From: Litchfieldella anticariensis FP35 = DSM 16096
GTDB lineage: Bacteria; Pseudomonadota; Gammaproteobacteria; Pseudomonadales; Halomonadaceae
Length of the DNA: 64,000 bases
NCBI RefSeq assembly: GCF_000409775.1
Contig: NZ_KE332388.1
Span: 959,666-1,023,665 of the forward strand
Direction of reading: 5' to 3'
Made by a program: the position numbers and the translations under genes. This document shows positions 35,011-43,915 of the stretch, piece after piece. The notes beneath the pieces were generated by a model, which was not told the origin of the DNA, did no database searches, and saw nothing but the letters and a program-made list of their open reading frames with translations. The stretch's first letter is position 1. Every line of letters begins with the position of its first letter.

Positions 35011-35460
35011 TCAGGCCTCGGAGGCACGGTGTATGGCCGCCCGGATGCGCATATAGGTGCCGCAGCGGCACAGATTGCCGTGCATCGCCTCATCGATCTC
35101 CGCATCGGAGGGGCTCGGATTTCGCGCCAGCAGTGCGGCCGCGCTCATGATCTGCCCGCTCTGGCAGTAGCCGCACTGCGGTACGTCCAGCTCCACCCAG
35201 GCCTGCTGGACGGGATGCGAGCCATCCTCGGACAACCCCTCGATGGTCGTGACGGACCTGCCTTCGGCGCCCGATAACGGGAAGACACAGGCACGCACCG
35301 GCTCGCCATCGACATGCAGCGTGCACGCACCGCACTGGGCGACGCCGCAACCGAACTTGGTGCCGGTGAGTTTCAGTTGCTCCCGGATCACCCAGAGCAG
35401 CGGCGTAGACGGCTCGGCGGTGACCTCGACCTCACGCCCATTGAGTGTGAAAGCTGTCAT
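35011..35460 (-). CDS. (2Fe-2S) small subunit of molybdenum hydroxylase (IorA-like)
   Basis: 149 residues with two 2Fe-2S motifs: ferredoxin-like [20 protein letters not shown] (about 36-55) with the final Cys in VRACVFP, and the XDH-type helical domain with [10 protein letters not shown] and [12 protein letters not shown] (about 98-140). It passes electrons from the Mo site on IorB to the acceptor. Co-transcribed with the large subunit downstream. Length and motifs are complete. Confidence 0.92.
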   Translation of the reverse strand: MTAFTLNGREVEVTAEPSTPLLWVIREQLKLTGTKFGCGVAQCGACTLHVDGEPVRACVFPLSGAEGRSVTTIEGLSEDGSHPVQQAWVELDVPQCGYCQSGQIMSAAALLARNPSPSDAEIDEAMHGNLCRCGTYMRIRAAIHRASEA

Positions 35461-35683
35461 AAAGGCTTCTCCTCAGCCTGGCTTCTGGTTCATGGCGCTT
35501 GCGCCTCGCCAACTACTTTTAACCATTCGGCCGGGAGAGAGCTTGCCAATCCCTGCGCAAAACTTGCCGGATCCTGTCGGATCGATTTATTTCATCGCTG
35601 CCATGACACGAACTCTGATGAGGAAAACCAGGAAAAAGCCAGGGACATGTGCCGCAGCGCGCTACCCAATAGGCTGTCGAGCA

Positions 35684-36592
35684 TTAGTTGCTGACAGGAC
35701 GCCATTCACGATGGCGGATGTATTCGAGGAAGGCCCGCATGGCCGCGCTGGTATGCCGCCGGCTCGGATAATACAGATACCAACTCGGCAGCTTCTTCTT
35801 CCAGTCGCTGAGCAATTCAACGACTCTGCCCTGTTCGAGGTCGTCGCGGACATAATCCTCGAACAGATGCGCGATTCCCGATCCCGCCATCGCGGCCTGA
35901 AGCTCGTGATGCGCTGAACTCAGCGTCAACCGGCCTTTCGGGGTGATTTCCACTTCGTTGCCGTCCTTCTCGAATGTCCACGTCTCCATGGTGCCGCCGG
36001 GGAAACGGCGGCGAATACAGTCATGCTGCAAGAGATCACGCGGTGACTCGGGGCGACCGCGCTTGAGGAGATAATCGGGCGAGGCCACGATGGCATATCG
36101 CAAGGCAGGGCCCAGGGGCATAGCGATCATATCCTGGGCGAGTTGATTGCCGAAACGCACACCAGCATCGAACCCCTGCTCCACGATATCGATGATCGCA
36201 GCATCACTGACGATCTCGACGTTGACGTCGGGGTAACTCTTCATGAATTCAAAGGTCAGGGGGCACAGCACGTGGTCGGCAGCCGGCCCCGGCGCATTGA
36301 TCCGCACGGTGCCAGAGGGGCGCTCGCGAAGCTGGTTGAGATCGTCGATCGCCGTTCTGATGTCGTGAAGGGCGGGCCCAAGCCGCTCGAGAAGCCGCTC
36401 GCCCGCTTCCGTCGGTGCGACGCTGCGCGTCGTTCGGTTCAACAGCCGAATGCCCAGGGCTTCCTCGAGCACGCTGATCGATTGACTGATGGCTGACGAT
36501 GACACGCCCCTACCAAGCGCAGCGGCTCTAAAGCCACCGCAGCGCACGACGTCCTCAAAGATCTCCAAGCTGTCAAGGCGTAGTGGTCGCAT
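35684..36592 (-). CDS. LysR-family transcriptional regulator
   Basis: 302 residues. HTH MRPLRLDSLEIFEDVVRCGGFRAAALGRGVSSSAISQSISVLEEAL (residues 1-46) and a LysR effector domain with the RPSGTVRINAPGPAADHV and SPDYLLKRGRP landmarks. It is divergent from the MBL-fold gene at 36765 and lies upstream of iorAB on the same strand, so either could be its target. Effector unknown. Confidence 0.9.
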   Translation of the reverse strand: MRPLRLDSLEIFEDVVRCGGFRAAALGRGVSSSAISQSISVLEEALGIRLLNRTTRSVAPTEAGERLLERLGPALHDIRTAIDDLNQLRERPSGTVRINAPGPAADHVLCPLTFEFMKSYPDVNVEIVSDAAIIDIVEQGFDAGVRFGNQLAQDMIAMPLGPALRYAIVASPDYLLKRGRPESPRDLLQHDCIRRRFPGGTMETWTFEKDGNEVEITPKGRLTLSSAHHELQAAMAGSGIAHLFEDYVRDDLEQGRVVELLSDWKKKLPSWYLYYPSRRHTSAAMRAFLEYIRHREWRPVSN

Positions 36593-36764
36593 TGCAAAGC
36601 CCTACTTAACAAGCTGATCCGTTTTCATTAGCTTATCCGCGCACCCGATCTGCGTCATCCTGAAAACCACGTCGCAAGGCTTCGGTTCCGAATAATCGCG
36701 GCCTTGGCCGATGCGGAAAACCAATACGGCTCCTTCAATCAGGTATTCGGACGGGGTGGCAACT

Positions 36765-37775
36765 ATGAGCGGAATCACATTGAATCGTAGGCAGATCATG
36801 CTGACTGCGGTGTCGGCAGCGGCGGGACTGATCTTGCCGACCGGCGGCATGGCCCTTGCGCAGGCGGCTTCCTCCACGCCGTCCATGGCCCAGGGTGGCA
36901 ATGCGGGGGGAAATGTCGGCTATTACCGCTTAAGCATCGGCGATATCTCTGCCACCGTGTTGAGCGACGGGCTGATCGGCGGCCCTCCGCGGGTCTACGC
37001 CAGCAATGCACCAGAGGCAGAACTGGAGGAGGTTCTGAGGCAAGCCTTCCTGCCGACCGACCACCTGACGCTGAATCTCAACACGCTCCTTATCGAGACG
37101 AATGGCAGGCGAATCCTCCTCGAAGCAGGAGCCGGGCAGACCATGGGGCCGCAAGGCGGTCGCATCTTCGACAACCTGGCCGCCATCGGTTTACGGCCAG
37201 AGGACATCGACGTGGTGGTGGTCTCGCACACGCACCCGGATCATGTCGGCAACCTTCGAATGGCCAACGGTGGCAAGGCATTTCCGCGGGCGACCGTCTT
37301 TGCACCTCGTGCCGATTGGGACTTCTTCATACGTAACGACCCGGACCTTTCCTACATGCCGGTACCTGAGGATTTCCGTCGCCATTTCGCCGCAGCCATC
37401 AAGCGGAGCGTCGAGCCGGTCACTAACGGGATCGAACTGTACGAAGCCGGCGCAGAAATCGTCCCCGGATTGACCACGCTTCCGGCATTGGGCCACACCC
37501 CTGGCATGGCGAACTTCCTTGTCCATTCCGGGAACGATCAGCTACTGCTGACGGCCGATCTTGCCTATCACCCCATCGTCAATATCGATCACTCATGGCT
37601 GCCCGGGCCGGATCGTGACAAGGACACGGCGCTTGCCTCCCGCCGCCGCATCTTCGATATGGCGGCGGCAGACCGGCTCCCCGTTCTCGGCTTCCACTTT
37701 CCCTTCCCGGGCCTTGGTCGAATGCTCAAGACGGACACCGGCTATGCGTGGGTCCCGGCCAACTGGCAGTTCTGA
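36765..37775 (+). CDS. Exported MBL-fold metallo-hydrolase
   Basis: 336 residues from ATG 36765. Probable Tat signal (LNRRQIMLTAVSAAAGLILP, about 5-24). Metallo-beta-lactamase fold with the metal motif VVVSHTHPDHVGNLR (HxHxDH), further ligands in PALGHTPGMANF and LTADLAYHP. Such proteins hydrolyse ester, lactone or phosphodiester bonds; the substrate here is not evident. Divergent from the LysR gene 173 bp away and followed by the AraC gene. Confidence 0.88.
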   Translation: MSGITLNRRQIMLTAVSAAAGLILPTGGMALAQAASSTPSMAQGGNAGGNVGYYRLSIGDISATVLSDGLIGGPPRVYASNAPEAELEEVLRQAFLPTDHLTLNLNTLLIETNGRRILLEAGAGQTMGPQGGRIFDNLAAIGLRPEDIDVVVVSHTHPDHVGNLRMANGGKAFPRATVFAPRADWDFFIRNDPDLSYMPVPEDFRRHFAAAIKRSVEPVTNGIELYEAGAEIVPGLTTLPALGHTPGMANFLVHSGNDQLLLTADLAYHPIVNIDHSWLPGPDRDKDTALASRRRIFDMAAADRLPVLGFHFPFPGLGRMLKTDTGYAWVPANWQF

Positions 37776-37905
37776 TCCGCTGCGATAGTGGCCACGCAAT
37801 GACGACATCAAGGCGTGCACTATAATCGTGTTCTCTGGCGATGCCGCTCGTGCCGCAGGCTAGAGCGATCGCTTTTAAACGGGAGCCGCCGCAGGAGAAA
37901 TGCCT

Positions 37906-38835
37906 ATGGATTCGCTCAAGCAGGCTGTCCTGGCTTATACCCGCCGCCACGCCAATAGCCGCGGCATGGCGCTGACGCCGGTGCCGGGGTTACGCATGAT
38001 GTGCCTCGAGGCACCTTCCGGCGACCTGCATTCGGTTTATAAGCCACTGGTATGCCTGGTGCTGCAGGGTGCAAAGCGCTTGAACGTGGGAAGGGAGGAG
38101 CGGGTTTTCTCTACCGGCCAGTCCGTCCTCGTAAGTGCCGACATGCCGGTCGTCGGGCGGGTCGTGCAAGCGAGCCGGAGCGAGCCCTATCTGGCGATCG
38201 CGGTCGAACTGGAGTTGGCGATCTTGCGCGAACTCACCGCCCACCTCGGTAGCCATCGCCCGCCGCGCCCCTCTGAGATGCTGACGTTATTCGCCATGGA
38301 CACCGAAGCCGCGCTGCTCGATTGTGCCTCACGGCTGATGCTCCTGCTGGACCGCCCCGAAGCGGCGCCGCTGCTGAGCCCGGGCATCATGCGGGAGCTG
38401 CACTATTGGCTCCTGTCGGGACCTCACGGTGCCACCTTGCGGACACTGGCGGACCCGGACAGTCACTCGGGTCGCCTCGCTGCCGCCATTGCGATCCTCA
38501 GAGCCGAGTACCGCTCACGCGTGCCCGTGGAGCGACTGGCGGCAGAAGCCGGCATGAGCCTCACCTCGTTTCACAAGCACTTCAAGCACATGACCTCGCT
38601 GACACCGGGGCAATACCACAAGCGGCTGCGTCTGGTCGAAGCACGCCGCCTAATGCTCGACGAAGGTTTCTCGGCGAGCAATGCTGCCTTCGAAGTGGGC
38701 TACGAGAGCGTATCGCAGTTCACGCGCGACTACGGTCGCCTGTTCCAGATGCCGCCGAAACGCGACGCTCTGCGCGCCCGGCAACAACTGTCAACGTCAC
38801 TGAAGGTTGTCCGGTTTGGGGGCGCGGACTTATAG
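37906..38835 (+). CDS. AraC-family transcriptional regulator
   Basis: About 309 residues. N-terminal AraC_N-type domain (MCLEAPSGDLHSVYKPLVCLVLQGAKRL) and a C-terminal double HTH (VERLAAEAGMSLTSFHKHFK, SNAAFEVGYESVSQFTRDYGRLF). The last 15 or so codons (38788-38819) are part of a 32-bp sequence repeated at 44011-44042, so the natural C-terminus may have been altered where the microcin island inserted. The core regulator looks intact. Likely target is the upstream MBL gene or a gene displaced by the island. Confidence 0.9.
   Translation: MDSLKQAVLAYTRRHANSRGMALTPVPGLRMMCLEAPSGDLHSVYKPLVCLVLQGAKRLNVGREERVFSTGQSVLVSADMPVVGRVVQASRSEPYLAIAVELELAILRELTAHLGSHRPPRPSEMLTLFAMDTEAALLDCASRLMLLLDRPEAAPLLSPGIMRELHYWLLSGPHGATLRTLADPDSHSGRLAAAIAILRAEYRSRVPVERLAAEAGMSLTSFHKHFKHMTSLTPGQYHKRLRLVEARRLMLDEGFSASNAAFEVGYESVSQFTRDYGRLFQMPPKRDALRARQQLSTSLKVVRFGGADL
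38788..38819. repeat. 32-bp direct repeat, left copy, bordering the microcin island
   Basis: Identical over 32 bp to 44011-44042 (begins CTGTCAACGTCACTGAAGG, ends TGTCCGGTTTGG), same orientation. Similarity continues weakly for about 15 bp beyond. It lies in the 3' end of the araC-type gene. Confidence 0.85.
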
Positions 38836-38865
38836 CTCCGGTGTCGACACCTAGAGGGAGCCACG

Positions 38866-39105
38866 GAGGAAGCCCTCGCCTGCTGCACGGGAGCGGAAGC
38901 CACTTTCGCCACGGCCAGCGAGGCAGGCGACCAGCCGGACGCCAACCACATCCTCACGGCTCGCCTGGCCGAATCGCCCGGGGCCAAGGCGCTATTGCCG
39001 GAATGGCAGGCCAGCGACGCCCCCATGAATGACCCAATGCTGAGTAAGATCAGACTAAAGCATGGCGGACACATCCTCTTCAAAGTTCAAATGCCACTGA
39101 AATGA
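38866..39105 (+). pseudogene. Orphan C-terminal gene fragment next to the microcin island
   Basis: A GC-rich frame without a start reads EEALACCTGAEATFATASEAG..., continues through AESPGAKALLPEWQ and ends MPLK before TGA, 2 nt from the mcbF-like stop on the other strand. It has host-like composition, unlike the AT-rich genes beside it. Not recognised; probably the tail of a gene cut by the island insertion. Confidence 0.4.
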
Positions 39106-39106
39106 G

Positions 39107-39838
39107 TCAATTCGAGGTCATTGTTGCTGCGTTGATAAAGGCTCTATCGAGCGAGTCAGCTTCATGACAACTCATGAATTCTTCACTAGAGTTAAAAATA
39201 TTAAATCGATGACCATATATCATATAAAAAACATCACAGTTATCTGCAACTTCGTTAACATTGTGTGATGATACAAGTATTGCCCTACCCTCTTTAGCTG
39301 CAGCTGAAAGGCATTTCCAAATATAATGTCTAAACTCTGGATCCACTCCTGCTGTAGGCTCATCCAGAATAATGAGATCGCTTTCAGAGGCGAGTAGTGT
39401 CAAGGTGAAAAACCATCTCTTCTCACCATAGCTACATATGGCAGACTTCTTAGACCAAATTTCAGAGAACCTATTCGAAACCTCAGGTGCCCAAGAATTA
39501 AGCCGATCCAAGAAAACTTGCTTTGAAGGCCTCTTGGGAGAGATAAACGATAATGCAAGACGGCTAATATCGCCCATACGTAGGACAGGAGGTGTCATAA
39601 TCGTCTGAGACAAATAGACTTGGTTTAGAAAATCATTTTTAATAATGCCTCTGTCAGCATTCCTCAAACTGCAAATAATATCAAAGAATGTCGTCTTGCC
39701 CGCCCCGTTTGGACCCAGAACCCCCCGGATCTCTCCTTCATTTACTTCCATCGAGGCCTTTGAATAAATAACCTTGTCGCTTATAACATAGTCAAGGTCA
39801 TCAACAATTAGTTTCTTGGCTGCATCTTGCTTGCTCAT
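39107..39838 (-). CDS. mcbF: McbF-like ABC exporter ATPase of the microcin cluster
   Basis: 243 residues from ATG 39838 (TAATG overlap with the permease stop). Walker A GPNGAGKTT (about 34-42), a signature region ICSYGEKRWFF in place of the usual LSGGQ, Walker B LIILDEPTAGVD and the H-loop VSSHNVNE. In microcin B17 producers McbE and McbF export the toxin and give partial self-protection. The degenerate signature motif resembles that of peptide-exporter ATPases of this type. AT-rich, last gene of the operon; the cluster then ends abruptly against host-like DNA. Confidence 0.82.
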   Translation of the reverse strand: MSKQDAAKKLIVDDLDYVISDKVIYSKASMEVNEGEIRGVLGPNGAGKTTFFDIICSLRNADRGIIKNDFLNQVYLSQTIMTPPVLRMGDISRLALSFISPKRPSKQVFLDRLNSWAPEVSNRFSEIWSKKSAICSYGEKRWFFTLTLLASESDLIILDEPTAGVDPEFRHYIWKCLSAAAKEGRAILVSSHNVNEVADNCDVFYMIYGHRFNIFNSSEEFMSCHEADSLDRAFINAATMTSN

Positions 39839-40569
39839 TAGTACCTGCTCCATACAGGATTAACCCGAAACATCATTACTCCCATGACATTTGAAGCCAT
39901 GTATAATGGAATGACATAGAGTGAATATTGAGAAAATGCAGATGTTTTTGATCGCATTATTTCGACAGCATATTGAAACGGGTTCGCATGGTTTGCTATC
40001 TGCAAATACTCAGAACCCGAAAGGTGCCCAGTAAAGGCTAGCCCAATCATGCTAAAGAGGGATATTGAAATTATCGTATTTGCATTCTGGAAATTAAGCG
40101 GTAAGAGAGACAGAGCAATGCCAAAACTGCAAAAAAATAAAAAACATAGAGAAAATCTTATAAGGAGAAAAAAATACTCATCGAGATTATACCCATCAAA
40201 CAAGCTTGCTGTGGCAAGATAAAATGCAGAAAAATATACGAGCGCAACCAGCAGGTAAGAAACAAACTGAGCGCCTAGAAATAAAAGTTTCGCTTTTCTC
40301 GTATAGACAAAGGATCGTATAAAACCGCTCTCCCTTCTTCCAACGATATAAAAAGAAAATCCAAACAAGGCAACACTAGCTGCCACATATGAATAGTACC
40401 AAGAGGACACTTCAAGATAATTCATTTCAAGAAGACCATTGCCATATGCATGAAAATAGAATAGCAAGCATGGTGACAACATGATCCAGAAAACCTGAAT
40501 AGGTTCTTTGAACTGCTCTTTTATAAAGATACCGCAAATCCTAAACAGTGACATTACTGAATTCATCAT
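39838..40569 (-). CDS. mcbE: McbE-like ABC exporter permease of the microcin cluster
   Basis: 243 residues, six predicted transmembrane helices (for example FWIMLSPCLLFYFHAYG, LFGFSFYIVGRR, LVALVYFSAFYLATASLF), as in ABC-2-type permeases. Length and place in the operon match McbE (about 241 residues as I recall). It pairs with the ATPase that overlaps it to export the modified peptide. 19 bp follow the mcbD-like stop. Confidence 0.8.
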   Translation of the reverse strand: MMNSVMSLFRICGIFIKEQFKEPIQVFWIMLSPCLLFYFHAYGNGLLEMNYLEVSSWYYSYVAASVALFGFSFYIVGRRESGFIRSFVYTRKAKLLFLGAQFVSYLLVALVYFSAFYLATASLFDGYNLDEYFFLLIRFSLCFLFFCSFGIALSLLPLNFQNANTIISISLFSMIGLAFTGHLSGSEYLQIANHANPFQYAVEIMRSKTSAFSQYSLYVIPLYMASNVMGVMMFRVNPVWSRY

Positions 40570-40587
40570 GACTTTACCTGATCTTAG

Positions 40588-41775
40588 TTAAGGAAAAGGA
40601 ACCATTTCATTGATTCTTTCTTGGATAATTTTATTTTCAAAAGCGCTTGAGTAAACATTCTTAAAATTAATATTTCTTGACGTATTCATATGCATGAACA
40701 TGTTGGGAGATATCAGCTTTGAAAAATAACCGTGTTTATCACCAACGACAGTTCGTTTAACGTATATATAGGTGCTTATCCCCTTTCCACTCAGCAAGTC
40801 GATAAGCTCTTCCGAGTTTAGCATCTCAATGTCTTTAGAGGCAGTATTTAGCTCAACCACATCGATCATCTTTTCAAATGTTCCAAATTCATTAGAATTA
40901 ACAAAATGTATTTGGTAAGGGTCATTGATTACGCTAATGTCATTAAATATAGATTCGTACACACTTAAGAAACGATATGACTGCCAAAGCTCTAGTACGG
41001 ATTTCTCGATAGCTCTCCCTACATTTTCATCATATGACATCCCTGTGCAATACTGAATAGTCGCCTCGGGAGCACCGAATACCACTATTACACACGCACC
41101 CGGAAAAGATGTATCAGTGATATCCAGCACTTCAACGTAACCTTTTCGCAGCATAAGTTCAAAAAACTGTTTTGCATTCTTGTTTTTAATTTCACCTAAT
41201 GCCTCTTTATGACACAACTTTCTGTTGCAAGTCGCTGTAAGCCAAAACTTGATCAAAAACTGTCTTTCCAGCGCCTCTCTTATACTTCCATGTATGGCAT
41301 CTTCGGCGTACCAGTGGAAACTATTGGCACATGTGTCCCGCAGAGGCATGAAATTATTATCGCCAACAAAGTTATGCCCATACATAGAGATTGATATTCC
41401 TGGCACCATGCATGGTGAAAAGTCTTTAATGTCTATGGCTTCAACAAGACCAAATTCATGTGTTTTCTCACAAATATCTTGGCTTGATTTCATCTGGCTG
41501 AAAGCGTACTGAAACTCCCCTCCCCTATAGCTTCCCAACGCTTTTTCCAACGTGCTCTTTTTTTTGGGCACCACATCACATGAAAAGTGCCTCCTTTCGA
41601 GGTACTCTCCTACAGAAGACTTAATGCATTGCGTAGAAAAACCTGCTCCTGAACCAATTACATTTCTATCATCACAAACTTCCATAACTAAAGGCAGCTG
41701 GAGAGATATGTTAGGCTGCGGGTCAAGATATTGCGAAGAGACAAGACCTTTCCATGGATAGCTTTTCATAATCAA
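40588..41775 (-). CDS. mcbD: McbD-like YcaO cyclodehydratase subunit
   Basis: 395 residues, close to the 396 of E. coli McbD as I recall. YcaO ATP-grasp-like marks are GSGAGFSTQCIKSSVGEYLERR (about 42-63), AIHGSIREALERQFLIKFW (about 156-174) and GRAIEKSVLELWQSYRF. It uses ATP to cyclise Ser/Cys to azolines in the precursor. The C-terminus ends MVPFP, a shortened form of the proline-rich tail common in azoline-forming YcaO proteins. Its ATG overlaps the mcbC-like stop by 4 nt. Confidence 0.87.
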   Translation of the reverse strand: MIMKSYPWKGLVSSQYLDPQPNISLQLPLVMEVCDDRNVIGSGAGFSTQCIKSSVGEYLERRHFSCDVVPKKKSTLEKALGSYRGGEFQYAFSQMKSSQDICEKTHEFGLVEAIDIKDFSPCMVPGISISMYGHNFVGDNNFMPLRDTCANSFHWYAEDAIHGSIREALERQFLIKFWLTATCNRKLCHKEALGEIKNKNAKQFFELMLRKGYVEVLDITDTSFPGACVIVVFGAPEATIQYCTGMSYDENVGRAIEKSVLELWQSYRFLSVYESIFNDISVINDPYQIHFVNSNEFGTFEKMIDVVELNTASKDIEMLNSEELIDLLSGKGISTYIYVKRTVVGDKHGYFSKLISPNMFMHMNTSRNINFKNVYSSAFENKIIQERINEMVPFP

Positions 41776-42557
41776 TATCCAAAAAACTGTACGGCAAAGG
41801 GGTGTGAAAGTGATGGGTTAAGGCGCAACATTTTGCATACTTTGTCATCGGTATATGCAGACCAAACTCGACTCCCCAGTCCTAAGTATTGGGCTTGAAG
41901 AGTGAGGAGCATATACATAGATCCTGTTTCCATAAGTGCTAGCCGATATCCTCTATACCTGTACTTAAAAAGAGTTTTTGGGAGATAAGAAACATAGACT
42001 ACCGCAAATGATGGCGACCCTAGGTCGTGATTCTTTGGGGCGAGTGCACTTACCATACCAAGAGAATCAACTTCATGAAGAAGTTCAAATTCTCCGCTAC
42101 GGGGCAGTAAGTGAAGAATTCTTTTTCCATTTGGCCAGTTGTTTTTTTCGCTTAGAGAGCAGATAAAAGTTTCGATTGGATAAAGCGCCCCGCCGCTTGG
42201 GTAGCCACGCTTAAAACTTTCTCCTTTGCACATTAATGGTGAAACAAGCTTGGTTACTGCATCAAAGGATACTCCTTTGTCGCTAAAAGAGTCCGTGGAT
42301 TCTTCCCGAAATAAAGGGTGCTCTTCCTTTAAGTATTCGCATGGCCGGAATTCTGAAAAGTCTGACAACCCTTGTGTTACAGATAGCTCGTTTCCTGTTA
42401 GTTTCCCCAACGAAGAGTCGCTTAGGTCATGAAGGTACGAAATATCGTCCACACTCCCGTGGAACACAAAGTTCCCTTTTCTGTGAAAGTTCTCAACCTC
42501 CTCAAACACTAAAGGATCCATCATTTTAAAGTAATAATCTGCCGGAGGATTTGACAT
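41772..42557 (-). CDS. mcbC: McbC/SagB-like FMN azoline dehydrogenase
   Basis: 261 residues of the SagB-type nitroreductase family. Landmarks are KRGYPSGGALYPIE (about 115-128), FKYRYRGYRLALMETGSMYMLL (about 198-219, with the Lys-Tyr pair expected near the active site) and GLGSRVWSAYTDDKVCKML. It oxidises thiazolines and oxazolines to thiazoles and oxazoles. It starts directly after the mcbB-like stop and overlaps mcbD, so all three synthetase subunits are translated together, as the McbBCD complex requires. Confidence 0.88.
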   Translation of the reverse strand: MSNPPADYYFKMMDPLVFEEVENFHRKGNFVFHGSVDDISYLHDLSDSSLGKLTGNELSVTQGLSDFSEFRPCEYLKEEHPLFREESTDSFSDKGVSFDAVTKLVSPLMCKGESFKRGYPSGGALYPIETFICSLSEKNNWPNGKRILHLLPRSGEFELLHEVDSLGMVSALAPKNHDLGSPSFAVVYVSYLPKTLFKYRYRGYRLALMETGSMYMLLTLQAQYLGLGSRVWSAYTDDKVCKMLRLNPSLSHPFAVQFFGY

Positions 42558-43400
42558 TTACGCACCAATACAATCGCAGAGATACCAATGAGGAATTACT
42601 TCTTCTCTATATGTACCATTCGTGAGATCTGTTCTACATTGTGGTAAACAGCTATCTTGATACCTATAAGTTTTAAAGGTGTGTGTGTGAAGGTTTATTT
42701 TTCTTGAGATAGCTCCTGATATGTATGCTTTCTCCATAAGTGAGAGGTTTAGTGTAGGCGCCTCAAGTTCATATTCCCTGCAAAAAGTTAGCAGTTTTGA
42801 CCAGTCATTTTTACTAGGGACACCTTTCTCATGATTTAGTGTTCTTTCAATTTCGCAAAAATGGCATGGATTTCCGAGCTCAGGGATATGTGGAGAACTA
42901 ATGACATACTCTTTTTTTTCTAAATAACCGACACAAATCGCACTCGACGGATAGCATTCAGCAAGATTAAAGAACGTGCTCTTTATCCTCCTGTAATCAT
43001 AAGGAAGCCCTGAAATAAAGAAAAATGAGCGCGGACCAAAGCCACTTAAGTCATCGCTATGTGTGCGCCACTCAACATCCTGCTTCAGCTCGTCATCAAT
43101 TGCTGATCGAAGAACCTGACTCTCACTTTGAGATATAATTATAGTTTTCTCAAAATAGTAGTCTTTAGCCTCTTTCAATCCTATAGAATGTCCGATGAAA
43201 TCTTTTGCTGACTGACTTTCTATACCATAGGCTTTGGCTCTGCAGTTAAACTCAGACTCTTCAATATCCCCTTCCGCCCTGATGCTGTCAAGGAAAGAGA
43301 CCATCTTTGCAGAGTTAATTTTGGTTATTCCTTTGTTCGAGATAAGTATAGTTGACTGGCCCTTGTAGAGCAGATCAAACCCTTCTATTACTAAAGGCAT
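42558..43400 (-). CDS. mcbB: McbB-like zinc-binding, leader-recognition subunit
   Basis: 280 residues. The C-terminal half has paired cysteines CHFCEIER, CLPQC and CDC, giving the tetra-Cys zinc site of McbB/E1-like proteins (about residues 180-185, 253-257, 275-277). The N-terminal half is variable and corresponds to the leader-binding winged region. In microcin B17 synthetase McbB positions the precursor for McbC and McbD. A strong hairpin separates it from the precursor gene. Confidence 0.8.
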   Translation of the reverse strand: MPLVIEGFDLLYKGQSTILISNKGITKINSAKMVSFLDSIRAEGDIEESEFNCRAKAYGIESQSAKDFIGHSIGLKEAKDYYFEKTIIISQSESQVLRSAIDDELKQDVEWRTHSDDLSGFGPRSFFFISGLPYDYRRIKSTFFNLAECYPSSAICVGYLEKKEYVISSPHIPELGNPCHFCEIERTLNHEKGVPSKNDWSKLLTFCREYELEAPTLNLSLMEKAYISGAISRKINLHTHTFKTYRYQDSCLPQCRTDLTNGTYREEVIPHWYLCDCIGA

Positions 43401-43423
43401 TCCATTTCCCTTTTTGTACTAGA

Positions 43424-43451
43424 AGCACTCCTTGGGTGACCAAGGAGTGCT
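43424..43451 (-). terminator. Intercistronic hairpin between precursor and synthetase genes
   Basis: Perfect 12-bp stem AGCACTCCTTGG / CCAAGGAGTGCT with a 4-nt loop, 15 nt after the precursor stop. No long T-run follows on the minus strand, so it looks like a partial terminator or RNA-stability element rather than a full stop. It would raise the ratio of precursor to enzymes. Confidence 0.7.
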
Positions 43452-43465
43452 GAGTGGCGACTCAG

Positions 43466-43648
43466 TTACTTATCGTCATCAGTGATATGGGCGCCGCTCC
43501 CACCGGAGCAACCACCCCCACCACCACAGCCGCCACTACCGCCGCAGCCACCAGCACCACCAGAGCCACCGGTCGCCATGGGGTTAGAATCTGATCCGAA
43601 TTCATCATCGAATTTCACCAGCATTTCGCCAAACGTTACGTTTTCCAT
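43466..43648 (-). CDS. mcbA: Microcin B17-like thiazole/oxazole peptide precursor (McbA-like)
   Basis: 60 residues from ATG 43648, with GGAGG (43654-43658) 5 nt upstream; a TTG at 43660 is less likely. The leader (about 1-26) contains FGEML at residues 6-10. This keeps the FGxxL pattern of E. coli McbA, where Phe8 and Leu12 direct the synthetase. The core (about 27-56) is Gly with Ser and Cys: Cys at 35, 41 and 47 (exactly every six), Ser at 29, 38, 48 and 51. The Cys47-Ser48 pair between glycines resembles the bisheterocycle site of microcin B17, and SGAHI resembles its C-terminal SGSHI. The acidic tail TDDDK has no counterpart there. The product is predicted to be a gyrase-poison-like antibiotic. 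Confidence 0.87.
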   Translation of the reverse strand: MENVTFGEMLVKFDDEFGSDSNPMATGGSGGAGGCGGSGGCGGGGGCSGGSGAHITDDDK

Positions 43649-43915
43649 TACAACCTCCAATTATCAAACGGTTATTTACCCATACTTATTATGGGAAGGA
43701 AAAAGTGTCATGGTGAAAAGAGCCCGTCAATACAATACATAGCTAATTCAGAAAATACTTACATTGATGTGTAATATTTCTTCGGTCGTGTAGGAAAAGG
43801 ATTACATGGCTTGTCATACACTAGCTATACCTGCTTGATGTAATATTCGTCTGGCTGATCTTGCCCAACAGCAGTGGACACCCGGTTAAGACAGTACACT
43901 GAGACGAGGAGCCCT

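Noticed and set aside
43482..43742. Plus-strand Pro-rich peptide frame
   Set aside because: Antisense to the Gly-rich precursor core; the Pro codons merely mirror GGN codons.
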